Source of the DNA: Kallipyga gabonensis
Lineage (GTDB): Bacteria > Bacillota > Clostridia > Tissierellales > Peptoniphilaceae
Direction of reading: 5' to 3'
Length of the DNA stretch: 64,000 bases
Assembly: GCF_001286805.1 (NCBI RefSeq)
Contig: NZ_CXYV01000002.1
Coordinates: 372,001-436,000, forward strand
Numbering within the stretch: position 1 is the first letter of the stretch; every line of letters begins with the position of its first letter. Shown one piece after another: positions 8,237 through 16,264 of the stretch. The notes under the pieces were generated by a model. It saw only the letters and a list, made by a program, of their open reading frames with translations. It was not told the DNA's origin and ran no database searches. A program made the position numbers and the translations under genes.

Positions 8237-9487
8237 ATGATTGTTGAATTGATTTCAGTAGGAACAGAGTTGCTTCTTGGCGATATTTTGAATACAGATG
8301 TTCAATATCTATCGCAGGTTTGTGCCGAACTCGGTTTTGATATTTACCACACTTCGGTTGTCGGAGACAATGAGGGTCGATTGCTGACAGAAATCGAACA
8401 AGCCGCTTCACGATCCGATATTATCATTTTATCCGGTGGTTTAGGATCGACATCCGACGATATTACCAAACGAGTAGCCATGGATTATGTTGGCGGTCCC
8501 AGGGTAGAAGATCCTATAACCAGGGAAAGACATGCTCAGCATTATGCCAATGATCCCATTTTTTTTGCTGCGGCCAGGGATATTTATACCTTCCCGGAAA
8601 ATGCTCAGGTTCTTCGCAATCCCGTAGGTCTTTCTCCGGGAGCCTGGATGCCTTTTGATGATCAAGGCCAAGAGAAGTACCTGGTTGTTTTGCCCGGTCC
8701 GCCTAAAGAACTCAAAGGCGTGATGGAGAAAGACTTGATTGGTCTTCTTCAAGCTTTTTCGCATGCGACAACAAGATCTCGAGAGGTAAAGATTGCACTT
8801 CTGGGTGAGTGGAAGGTTTTTCAGTCCATTAAGGATTTAACAGATCATTCTATTGAACCGACCTTTGCCACCTATGTTAAGGAGGACGGCGTATTGGTGC
8901 GTTTAACGACCAAGGAACCTGATCGGGAAAAGGCTGAGGCAATATTAAACCAGGGTGAAAAACAATTGCAAGAGCGATTAGGTCATCTTGTTTTGGGTCC
9001 GTTAGAGAAAAGTCGAGAAGAAAGCTTGGTTGATTTTCTCATTCAGGAGAGGATTACCGTATCCACTGCGGAGTCTTTTACCGGTGGAATGGTGGCTTCC
9101 CGAATCATCAATGCACCGGGTGCATCTTCCGTGATAAAGGAAGCCTTTGTCGTTTATAGTGATGAAGCGAAAACCGAGATTTTGGGGGTTAATCCTCAGC
9201 TGATCAAAGAAAAGACGGCGGTCTCGGAGGAGGTCTGTCGGGCGATGCTGATCGGGCTTCAAGCAAGAACATCCTGCGATTTAGCCATAGCAACGACCGG
9301 ATTTGCCGGCCCCGGCGGTGACCGTGCCGGTCAGATCTACCTTGGCCTGGCCTACAAAGGGCGGACTCATATCTATGAATATCACTGGGACAGCCCTCGC
9401 AATCGGATTAGACAACGAGCAACGAACTGCGTGATCGACCATGCTTTGCTGATGGTGAAAGAGGGAATTCATGGGGAAGGTCATTAG
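8237..9487 (+). CDS. cinA: CinA family protein (nicotinamide-nucleotide amidohydrolase)
   Basis: Two-domain CinA, 416 residues. The N-terminal MoaB/MogA-like domain carries ELISVGTELLLGDILNTD and LSGGLGSTSDDITK. The C-terminal PncC-type amidohydrolase domain (about 255-410) carries STAESFTGGMVASRI, YSDEAKTEILGV and TGFAGPGGD. The family hydrolyses NMN in pyridine nucleotide salvage and is historically tied to competence and DNA damage. Its stop overlaps the parA start by 17 bases, so it is probably co-translated with the chromosome partition genes. Its promoter is flanked by two parS-like palindromes. Confidence 0.92.
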   Translation: MIVELISVGTELLLGDILNTDVQYLSQVCAELGFDIYHTSVVGDNEGRLLTEIEQAASRSDIIILSGGLGSTSDDITKRVAMDYVGGPRVEDPITRERHAQHYANDPIFFAAARDIYTFPENAQVLRNPVGLSPGAWMPFDDQGQEKYLVVLPGPPKELKGVMEKDLIGLLQAFSHATTRSREVKIALLGEWKVFQSIKDLTDHSIEPTFATYVKEDGVLVRLTTKEPDREKAEAILNQGEKQLQERLGHLVLGPLEKSREESLVDFLIQERITVSTAESFTGGMVASRIINAPGASSVIKEAFVVYSDEAKTEILGVNPQLIKEKTAVSEEVCRAMLIGLQARTSCDLAIATTGFAGPGGDRAGQIYLGLAYKGRTHIYEYHWDSPRNRIRQRATNCVIDHALLMVKEGIHGEGH

Positions 9488-10241
9488 TGTCTACAACCAA
9501 AAAGGTGGAGTGGGAAAAACCACCACGGTGATTAACCTGGCTGCCGCTCTGGCCTATACGGGCCTTTTTAAGAAGAAAGTCTTGGTCGTCGATTTGGACC
9601 CCCAGGGCAATGCCAGCTCAGGTTTGGGGATTGATAAGAGTCAGGTCGAATTGGATATTTATAAGGTCCTCACCGGTCAGGCGGACCTGGAGGAAGCGAT
9701 ACGGACAATCAAAGATAAACGTCTGGATATCCTTCCTTCTACCCCGGCTTTGACAGGATTTGAGATCGAGGCCATATCCATCGACCATCCTCACGATCGC
9801 CTTAAAGAAGCTCTGGATAAAGTCAGAGATAAGTATGATTTTATTCTTATCGATTGTCCCCCCTCCCTGGGCATGCTTTCGATGAATGCCTTGTCGGCTT
9901 CTGATTCCGTCCTCATTCCTATCCAGTCCGAATACTATGCCTTGGAAGGCGTAAGTCAGTTGGTCTCTACGATTGATATGGTCAAGAATCAGGTTAATCC
10001 AGACTTAACCATTGAAGGTGTTGTGCTTCAAATGGTGGATACCCGAACCAATTTATCTCAGGATGTGATCGATGAGGTGGAGAAGTTCTTCGGAGACAAG
10101 GTTTACAAGACTCATATTCCCCGGAATATCCGGGTAGCGGAAGCACCTTCTTACGGGGAATCGGTCATCACCTATGATAAAGCCTCCAAGGGGGCGAGAG
10201 CCTATATTGCCCTGGCAAAGGAAGTGAAGAAAAGAAATTAG
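9471..10241 (+). CDS. parA: Chromosome partitioning ATPase ParA/Soj
   Basis: ParA-type deviant Walker ATPase of 256 residues. Walker A is KGGVGKTTT (residues 11-19), followed by VVDLDPQGNASSGLG and IDCPPSLGMLSMNAL. Such proteins bind DNA non-specifically and work with ParB to organise the origin and regulate DnaA. The ATG at 9471 is preceded by GAGGGA and lies inside the cinA 3' end. parB follows after about 70 bases. Confidence 0.95.
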   Translation: MGKVISVYNQKGGVGKTTTVINLAAALAYTGLFKKKVLVVDLDPQGNASSGLGIDKSQVELDIYKVLTGQADLEEAIRTIKDKRLDILPSTPALTGFEIEAISIDHPHDRLKEALDKVRDKYDFILIDCPPSLGMLSMNALSASDSVLIPIQSEYYALEGVSQLVSTIDMVKNQVNPDLTIEGVVLQMVDTRTNLSQDVIDEVEKFFGDKVYKTHIPRNIRVAEAPSYGESVITYDKASKGARAYIALAKEVKKRN

Positions 10242-10314
10242 CCTAAAGGCAATGATAAAGTTAGTGAAGAAATAGAATAATAATGACATGAAATGGATAA
10301 AGATAGGAGGAACC

Positions 10315-11331
10315 ATGGTAAAAAAAGGTGGACTGGGCAGGGGATTAGGAGCCCTGATACCGGGCCTTTCTTTAGAAGAAGATAAGCAGAATGATCCGAA
10401 ACCTCCTGCAGAGAAAAAGAAAGTTCAGGAGAGGAAGTCGGCCCAAACGAAGGCGGTCAAGGACAAGACCAAAAAGGGGGAAAAAGAAGAGAAGCCCTCG
10501 ATGTCGAAAACCGGGTCCAAAAGAGAGGAAAAAGGGGATAGGACAAGTCCGGCCGGCATAAAGACTTTCGGACACCTCCTCCCTCTGGAGGAAATTGAGG
10601 CTAATCCTGATCAGCCCCGGAAGGCTTTTGATCAGGAGGCCTTGGAGGAATTGGCTGATTCAATAAAGAAGTATGGAATTCTTCAACCTCTTCTGGTGGC
10701 TAAACATACAGCCCCCGGCCGGGCACCCTATGAAATTGTAGCCGGTGAGCGCCGCTTCCGGGCAGCCAAGTTGGCCGGCCTCAAAGAGGTCCCCGTCCTT
10801 ATTCGGGAGGAAAATGTGGAAGAAGCGGCCCTCCTGTCGGTTGTGGAAAATGTCCAGCGAGAAGACCTCAACCCCTTGGAGGAAGCCCAAGCCTATCGGA
10901 CTTTAATGGAAACGTATACCTTGACCCAGCAGAAGCTGGCAGATGCTCTGGGAAAATCCCGAGCTTATGTGGCCAACACCACCCGCCTCCTCCAGCTGGA
11001 TGATGCCTCCCTTGCGGCTTTGCAGGAAGGTCGACTCACATCATCTCAGGCGAGAACCCTCCTGGGGGAGAAGGACCTGAAAAAACGGGAACGCCTCCGC
11101 CATCTCTTTATGGAAGGGAAGACCAATGTCAATAAGGAAGAAAAGCGGAAGCAGCAGAAGAAAAATAAGAATATTTATTTGATTGACCTGGAAGACCGGC
11201 TCAGCCAGACCCTGGGCAGGCAGGTACAAATTATCAAGCGTAGGAAGGGATGGGACCTTCAAGTATCCTGCTATTCGGATGAAGATCTTGACCAGCTGAC
11301 CATGTCCATCCTCCAAGGGGGGGATCAATGA
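10315..11331 (+). CDS. parB: Chromosome partitioning protein ParB/Spo0J
   Basis: ParB CTPase clamp of 338 residues. The N-terminal [13 protein letters not shown] motif is followed by an unusually long Lys/Glu-rich linker (about residues 20-80), then [21 protein letters not shown], the CTP-binding [12 protein letters not shown] and the [15 protein letters not shown] box. The helix-turn-helix has [19 protein letters not shown]. At residues 241-247 the usual LSAGHAR-type motif reads LTSSQAR, so the Gly-His pair is Ser-Gln. AGGAGG at 10305-10310 fixes ATG 10315 over an upstream in-frame ATG. It overlaps DUF4446 by ATGA. Confidence 0.95.
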   Translation: MVKKGGLGRGLGALIPGLSLEEDKQNDPKPPAEKKKVQERKSAQTKAVKDKTKKGEKEEKPSMSKTGSKREEKGDRTSPAGIKTFGHLLPLEEIEANPDQPRKAFDQEALEELADSIKKYGILQPLLVAKHTAPGRAPYEIVAGERRFRAAKLAGLKEVPVLIREENVEEAALLSVVENVQREDLNPLEEAQAYRTLMETYTLTQQKLADALGKSRAYVANTTRLLQLDDASLAALQEGRLTSSQARTLLGEKDLKKRERLRHLFMEGKTNVNKEEKRKQQKKNKNIYLIDLEDRLSQTLGRQVQIIKRRKGWDLQVSCYSDEDLDQLTMSILQGGDQ

Positions 11332-12398
11332 ATACCATTCTCATTATATTGACGGTTATTTCCGTCCTGGCGGCTATTTTTTCCTATTTTACCGCCTCCA
11401 ATACCAACAAGAAGCTCAACCGCCTCCGCCGCCGCTATGACTACCTCCTTCGAGGGCGGGGAGATCTCAATTTAGAAGAGCTCATCACCCAGTTCGGAAC
11501 AGAATTGGATGAATTCAAGACCAATAATACCGCCACCATGGGGAGGTTAGGGCGGATGGAATCCTGGGTGCAGAAGACGGATACCGACCAGTCGGCAGTC
11601 ATCAATGAAAAGTACCAGGGATTGGCTCGTCAGTTGACCAGCCAGATGGATACCACTACTTCACAGATGTTATCCAACATGAAACGGCTGGATGAAGTGG
11701 TCTTTGCCCAGATGGATAAGGTGGAAAAGGAAGCAAAGGCGGATGTGGAAACCCGCTACCAGGACCTGGTCAACCAGGTTCAGGCCATGTCGGCTACCTT
11801 TGGAAGCCAGATCAAAAAGAATGAAGAAGATATTTATGTTAACCACGACACCATGGTGAAGACCTTCCAGGAGGCGGATAGCCGTTTTCAGGCTCTTCTC
11901 CAGGCCGAGGAAGAAGACCGGAAGCACCAGGTGGATGAACTCTCTCTTTTTACCAACCAGCAAATTAAAACCTACCACACCCAAACCTCCGAGTCCATGC
12001 AGGGTCTGGACCAACGTCTCTCGCAATCCATGGCCCAAATGGAGGAAAAAAATGACCAACGATGGAGGGATATGGAAGAAAAGACAACCAAGCGACTTGA
12101 TACTATGGAAGAGGAAGGCAAGGAAAACCTGAGGCGGGAAATCGGCCTCCTCAAGGACCAGCTTTATACGGCCTACCAGAAGATGGGTTTGGTCCGCTAC
12201 AATGCCTTTGACGACTTGGTTGGGGAACATTCTTTTTCCCTGGTCATGTTGGATGAACACCGGAACGGCTTTGTTCTGACCTCCATCTACGCCCGTCAGG
12301 CTTCCAACAGTTTTGCCAAGGTCATTAAGAACGGGGAATGCCTACAAAGCCTCTCTCCGGAAGAAGAGGAAGCCCTGGCCCAGGCCCTGGCCCGGTAA
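11328..12398 (+). CDS. DUF4446 family membrane-anchored coiled-coil protein
   Basis: An N-terminal membrane segment (residues 2-22) is followed by KKLNRLRRRYDYLLRGRGDLNLEELI, a long predicted coiled coil (about 65-275, rich in Gln, Glu, Met and Lys), and a C-terminal block VRYNAFDDLVGEHSFSLVMLDEHRNGF...LSPEEEEALAQAL. The first and last blocks are DUF4446 hallmarks. The family often sits next to parB, but members are typically under 200 residues; here the coiled coil makes 356. Function is unknown. ATGA overlap with parB suggests tight coupling. Confidence 0.8.
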   Translation: MNTILIILTVISVLAAIFSYFTASNTNKKLNRLRRRYDYLLRGRGDLNLEELITQFGTELDEFKTNNTATMGRLGRMESWVQKTDTDQSAVINEKYQGLARQLTSQMDTTTSQMLSNMKRLDEVVFAQMDKVEKEAKADVETRYQDLVNQVQAMSATFGSQIKKNEEDIYVNHDTMVKTFQEADSRFQALLQAEEEDRKHQVDELSLFTNQQIKTYHTQTSESMQGLDQRLSQSMAQMEEKNDQRWRDMEEKTTKRLDTMEEEGKENLRREIGLLKDQLYTAYQKMGLVRYNAFDDLVGEHSFSLVMLDEHRNGFVLTSIYARQASNSFAKVIKNGECLQSLSPEEEEALAQALAR

Positions 12399-12464
12399 AT
12401 CTTCTGAAATAGGAGAAAAAGATTGTTGATGGGGGACCTGGGTAAAAATACAGAGTCAACGAGT

Positions 12465-12493
12465 CCCTTGGGCTCGGATAAGTGAGCCAAGGG
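12465..12493 (+). promoter_or_regulatory. Hairpin in the pta leader
   Basis: CCCTTGGGCTC (12465-12475) pairs with GAGCCAAGGG (12484-12493), with one bulged G and an 8-base loop. No T-run follows, so it is not an ordinary terminator. It lies 30 bases before the pta start and may shape leader RNA stability. No known riboswitch was recognised. Confidence 0.3.
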
Positions 12494-12523
12494 TGAAGTC
12501 ATAAAAAACCATAAGGAGGAAAC

Positions 12524-13537
12524 ATGGGAATCGTTGAAAACAGAAGCTTGGGACTGATCGAAGAGTTTGTTGAAGAAATCAAGGGGTCAGACATCCGGAT
12601 CGTTTACCCGGAGGGGAATGATGAGCGAATCCTGCGTGCAGCCCGCCGTCACAAGAGGGACGGAATTATCGTTCCGATTCTGATCGGGAATCCGGAAGAG
12701 ATCAAGGCCTTAGCCAAGTCGGAAGCCTTGGATATTGAAGGGATTGAAATCATCGACCCCGAGACCTTTGAGAAGAAAGAAGAGATGATCCAGAAATTCA
12801 TCGAACGTCGGAAGGGGAAGGTGGATGAGGCCGGTGCCCGGGAGAAACTCAAGGACCGGAACTACTTCGGAACCATGCTGGTCTATATGGGTCTGGCTGA
12901 TGGACTGGTTTCTGGTGCTGTGGGCACGACCGCTGCGACCATCCTGCCCGGCCTCCAGATCATCAAGATGGGCCCCCAGTCCAAGATGGTCTCCGGCTGC
13001 TTCGTCATGATCTCCCCTGAAGATACCCACCGCTACCTCTTTGCGGACTCCGCCGTCAACTTCAACCCCAGTGCCAGCGAGATTGCGGATATTGCCAATG
13101 AGACGGCCCGGACGGCCACCCAATTCGGCATCGACCCCAAGGTTGCCCTCCTTTCCTTCTCCACCAAGGGATCGGCATCTTCTCCGGAGCAGGAGAAGAT
13201 GGAAGAGGCCACGAAGATCGCCAAAGAACGCTATCCTGAGCTGGACGTCGATGGTGAACTTCAGTTTGATGCGGCGATTGATGAAGTAGTCGGCAAGCGG
13301 AAGGCCCCCGGTTCTCCGGTGGCCGGACATGCTACAGTTTTCATCTTCCCTGACCTCCAGGCCGGGAACATCTCCTACAAGATCGCTGAGCGTCTGGGCG
13401 GCTACACGGCCCTGGGCCCCATCCTCCAAGGGATGGCCAAGCCGGTCAACGACCTTTCCCGTGGTTGCAATGTTGACGATGCCTACCAGATGGGCATCAT
13501 TACCGCCTTCCAGGCCTATAAAGCCAGAGAGGCTTAA
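12524..13537 (+). CDS. pta: Phosphate acetyltransferase
   Basis: Interconverts acetyl-CoA and acetyl phosphate; with acetate kinase it yields ATP in fermenters. The 337-residue single-domain enzyme shows VYPEGNDERILRAARRH, GLVSGAVGTTAATILPGLQII, KMVSGCFVMIS, LSFSTKGSASSPE, FDAAIDEVVGKRKAPGSPVAG and NISYKIAERLGGYTALGPILQGM. A clear AAGGAGG precedes the ATG. Phosphate butyryltransferases are related, but the length and the GPILQG C-terminus favour Pta. No ackA is adjacent in the window. Confidence 0.92.
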   Translation: MGIVENRSLGLIEEFVEEIKGSDIRIVYPEGNDERILRAARRHKRDGIIVPILIGNPEEIKALAKSEALDIEGIEIIDPETFEKKEEMIQKFIERRKGKVDEAGAREKLKDRNYFGTMLVYMGLADGLVSGAVGTTAATILPGLQIIKMGPQSKMVSGCFVMISPEDTHRYLFADSAVNFNPSASEIADIANETARTATQFGIDPKVALLSFSTKGSASSPEQEKMEEATKIAKERYPELDVDGELQFDAAIDEVVGKRKAPGSPVAGHATVFIFPDLQAGNISYKIAERLGGYTALGPILQGMAKPVNDLSRGCNVDDAYQMGIITAFQAYKAREA

Positions 13538-13625
13538 TTATCCTATCTCGGATTCAAAACGAATCCATAAAAAATCAGGCGATTTGATCAAGTAGAAAAT
13601 ACCCTCATCCAGATTCAAAAATGAT

Positions 13626-13669
13626 CCCCTAAAGTTGGACCGTAATTCCTACTTTAGGGGGTATTTTTT
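13626..13669 (+). terminator. Rho-independent terminator after pta
   Basis: A perfect 10-bp stem CCCCTAAAGT / ACTTTAGGGG with a 15-base loop is followed by GTATTTTTT. It marks the end of the origin-proximal core block; AT-rich foreign sequence begins right after. Confidence 0.88.
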
Positions 13670-13778
13670 GAAAAAATATCATGTTTATGAAATAATCTAT
13701 CCACAAGTAAAAATCTAAAAACGAACGCCTATCATTGACCAATCCACCTATAAAATGAATAGCTTCTATTGAGAATAT

Positions 13779-15251
13779 TTACTGTTTTTTTAAGGCAAGT
13801 ACTTGATAATCCTCCTTTAAAAAAGCACGATCGTGTGTAGCAATTAGTATAATTTTGTTATTGCTTCTCAAGGACTTTAACCAAGCACGTACCTCACATT
13901 GGCTTGCCTCATCCAAATAATTGGTCGGTTCATCAATAAGGTATAGGGATTTTTTTTCTTGTAGGAGAAAAGTTAACTGCGCTTTTTTTTTCTGTCCCAT
14001 GGATCCATAAGAAAACTTGTTCAGTTTTCCCAATGTGCTGATATATGCCGTAGCCGGAACATAGCACATATCTTGAAAGAAATGTTCTGGATTTTCTGAA
14101 AGATCTTTTCCGTTGATCCGAATGGTACCATGATATCTTGAGCAGAGATTAAGGATACATTCCATCAACGTCGTTTTGCCGACGCCATTTTCTCCCATCA
14201 ATAAATAGATATTCCCACGGCGTAGAGATGCATGTAAAGGAGTGTGTAAAGGTTTATTATTTGTATCTAGAGCTTGCATATCCATTAGATCAAGTGACTT
14301 GATTTTTTCTTCAGAAATGGACATGGTAGGAAGATTTAGTATCTCATTAATCTGGTTGATACTTGCTTTTGCAGCTAGCAAATCGCTTCGAATTTGGAAG
14401 AGAGATTCCACCGGCGTCCAAAAACGGCTGACGAAGAGGTTGATGGCGAATACATCACCTATCTTCATTTTACCTTTGATGACAAGAAAGGTTGAAAGAG
14501 CAAACGAAAGCGTGATCACGGCATTCAGCGGCGCATACATCATGAAATTGAGTACCTTGCTTTCATAGTGTATCTTTTTGTTTGTATTTACAGCAAAGGA
14601 GTCGAAAATATTTATAAAAGGTGGAAGCTGTTTTTGTGTTGAGAACCTCTCAACAGAATTTAGGTGTAAATCATCTATAAAATAATCTTTAATGTCTTTA
14701 CCATTCTCTAATACAAGTTGCGAATAATTTGACAAAGGTTCACCATAACGAATCGACAAGAAAACACAAAATGGAATGATGAAAAGAAAAATACAAATCA
14801 TATATGGTGAAATCGAGTAAGAAATAGCTACAATCACTAAAATTTGCAAAATATTTAAAATGATTTTAATGGGATATTCAAAAAAGAAGGGACTCGCTGT
14901 CTCGAAACTTTCTCCTAAAAATTGGTTGAGAGTTGCCTCTTTCAATTTCGCTCTCTTGGGGTCCATATTCTTCAACTTTTGATCTAACAAAAAAAACACA
15001 TTTTTTTTTGTCGCAAGCATAGCTCTACCGGATGAAATATCTTCGAAATAATTAACCAGTTGAGTCAAAATAAACAATATGAAATCGATGCCAAGGAAGG
15101 AGAAAAAATTTTTAACATCCCTTTGTTCTACTCGCATTATTATTTCTGATGAGATAAGGGGAGCGATGGACCAAATAGCAATATGACACAGATAAACAAT
15201 AATATAAAAGGAGTTCTCCTTTTTATCACTGTAGCGAAACAATTGAAACAT
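13779..15251 (-). CDS. ABC transporter (permease-ATPase fusion), probable peptide exporter
   Basis: A 490-residue exporter half-transporter. Hydrophobic segments fill the first 300 residues (such as FYIIVYLCHIAIWSIAPLI and FFSFLGIDFILFILTQLV). The ATPase domain follows with Walker A GENGVGKTT, a degenerate signature YGSMGQKKKAQ, Walker B LYLIDEPTNYLDEA and H-loop THD. The signature departs from LSGGQ. The gene overlaps the SPASM protein by 26 bases and closes a three-gene minus-strand set with a small peptide ORF, so export of a modified peptide is the likely role. Base composition is much more AT-rich than the core flanks. Confidence 0.8.
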   Translation of the reverse strand: MFQLFRYSDKKENSFYIIVYLCHIAIWSIAPLISSEIIMRVEQRDVKNFFSFLGIDFILFILTQLVNYFEDISSGRAMLATKKNVFFLLDQKLKNMDPKRAKLKEATLNQFLGESFETASPFFFEYPIKIILNILQILVIVAISYSISPYMICIFLFIIPFCVFLSIRYGEPLSNYSQLVLENGKDIKDYFIDDLHLNSVERFSTQKQLPPFINIFDSFAVNTNKKIHYESKVLNFMMYAPLNAVITLSFALSTFLVIKGKMKIGDVFAINLFVSRFWTPVESLFQIRSDLLAAKASINQINEILNLPTMSISEEKIKSLDLMDMQALDTNNKPLHTPLHASLRRGNIYLLMGENGVGKTTLMECILNLCSRYHGTIRINGKDLSENPEHFFQDMCYVPATAYISTLGKLNKFSYGSMGQKKKAQLTFLLQEKKSLYLIDEPTNYLDEASQCEVRAWLKSLRSNNKIILIATHDRAFLKEDYQVLALKKQ

Positions 15252-16011
15252 GAGTCAACTCCTTAAAAAAATCGATCCATTCTTTACTAGAATTCTCTAA
15301 ACTGTTTGACCTGTATAGAGAAAGTAGAAAAAGACATTTATTGAGCAAAGATAGCCTTTCTTTTTTGCAAGAAACATTCAAGATGCCTGTTTCGATATAT
15401 GATACATAACAGCACCCACCTTTACAATATGTGTAAAATTCGCATGTTTTTTTTCTGCAAATTGGTGCCAAATAAGCATATGGGTAATATTTAGAGTTTA
15501 GATTACCAATCTTTGTCATTTCTTTTCCGGAAAAAGAATAGCATTTTATTAAATCTCCATTTGGATTAACAACAACAGAACCGATATCCCTTATTATACA
15601 ATCACCTCCTATTGAATAGTGGCTAGGAATATTAAATCCGAGTTGTGACAAACGATAATATAAATATAAAAGTGACATTGTCGATATCGGTTCCCCCAGA
15701 AAAGATGGATGATCAGTTTCAACATCGACAACATCGCAATAAATAAGAAGTTTACATCTACTTTTCCTCTCTATTATGCTACTTATCTCATCAATAAACT
15801 GATTCAAATAACCAATATTTTGATTCATAAGATTAACACGTAAGCTCACCTTTATCTTTTTATAAATAAGTTTTTTCAAATTTTTTAGAATTATGGCATA
15901 TGTTTCTACCCTTTTTTTTCCAATTCGGATTTGATTGTGTATTTGAGAAAAACCATCAATCGATAATTGTACATTAAAATTAAAACGTAAAAATAAGAAA
16001 AGATGTCTCAT
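15226..16011 (-). pseudogene. Radical SAM/SPASM peptide maturase, N-terminally truncated
   Basis: The 261-residue frame begins inside a radical SAM barrel: NVQLSIDGFSQIHNQIRIGK is the strand that normally lies about 100 residues after the CxxxCxxC cluster motif, which is absent. The C-terminal half is a SPASM domain with GDLIKCYSF, then CRKKTCEFYTYCKGGCCYV and a later CKK. The ORF opens immediately after a stop codon, lacks a ribosome binding site, and starts only 22 bases from the peptide ORF, so there is no room for the missing domain. I infer a deletion that removed the catalytic part of a RiPP maturase. Confidence 0.75.
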
Positions 16012-16033
16012 TCAAGTGTTAGCTTAGCATCTA

Positions 16034-16117
16034 TTAAGCTCTCTTTGGACACTTGTCCTTAATTGTAGGGACAGCTTCAGTGACTATTACTTTCACTTTT
16101 ATTGGTTTCTTATCCAT
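16034..16117 (-). CDS. Small peptide, candidate RiPP precursor (27 aa)
   Basis: From ATG 16117 to TAA 16034-16036 the peptide begins MDKKPIKVKVIVTEAVPT and ends IKDKCPKRA, with a single cysteine four residues before the last alanine. AGGACGG lies about 10 bases before the ATG and a TTGACA/TAGAAT promoter lies further up. It directly precedes a SPASM maturase and an exporter on the same strand, the usual order for RiPP cassettes. The C-terminus may have been altered by the deletion that truncated the maturase. No family was recognised from sequence alone. Confidence 0.55.
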   Translation of the reverse strand: MDKKPIKVKVIVTEAVPTIKDKCPKRA

Positions 16118-16171
16118 GATATTCACCGTCCTAAATCATTCTTATTAATACTAAACTCTACTACGATTTAA

Positions 16172-16199
16172 ATTCTATCTTTTTCTTTAGTTTTGTCAA
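16172..16199 (-). promoter_or_regulatory. Promoter of the small-peptide cassette
   Basis: On the minus strand, TTGACA (16194-16199) and TAGAAT (16172-16177) are separated by 16 bases. Transcription would start near 16165, giving a leader of about 48 bases before the peptide ATG at 16117. Confidence 0.65.
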
Positions 16200-16264
16200 T
16201 CGTCTAGAAAGTAATACTAATTCTTAGTTATCCAGATATTTCATCCGATTAAATAATAAGTTAC

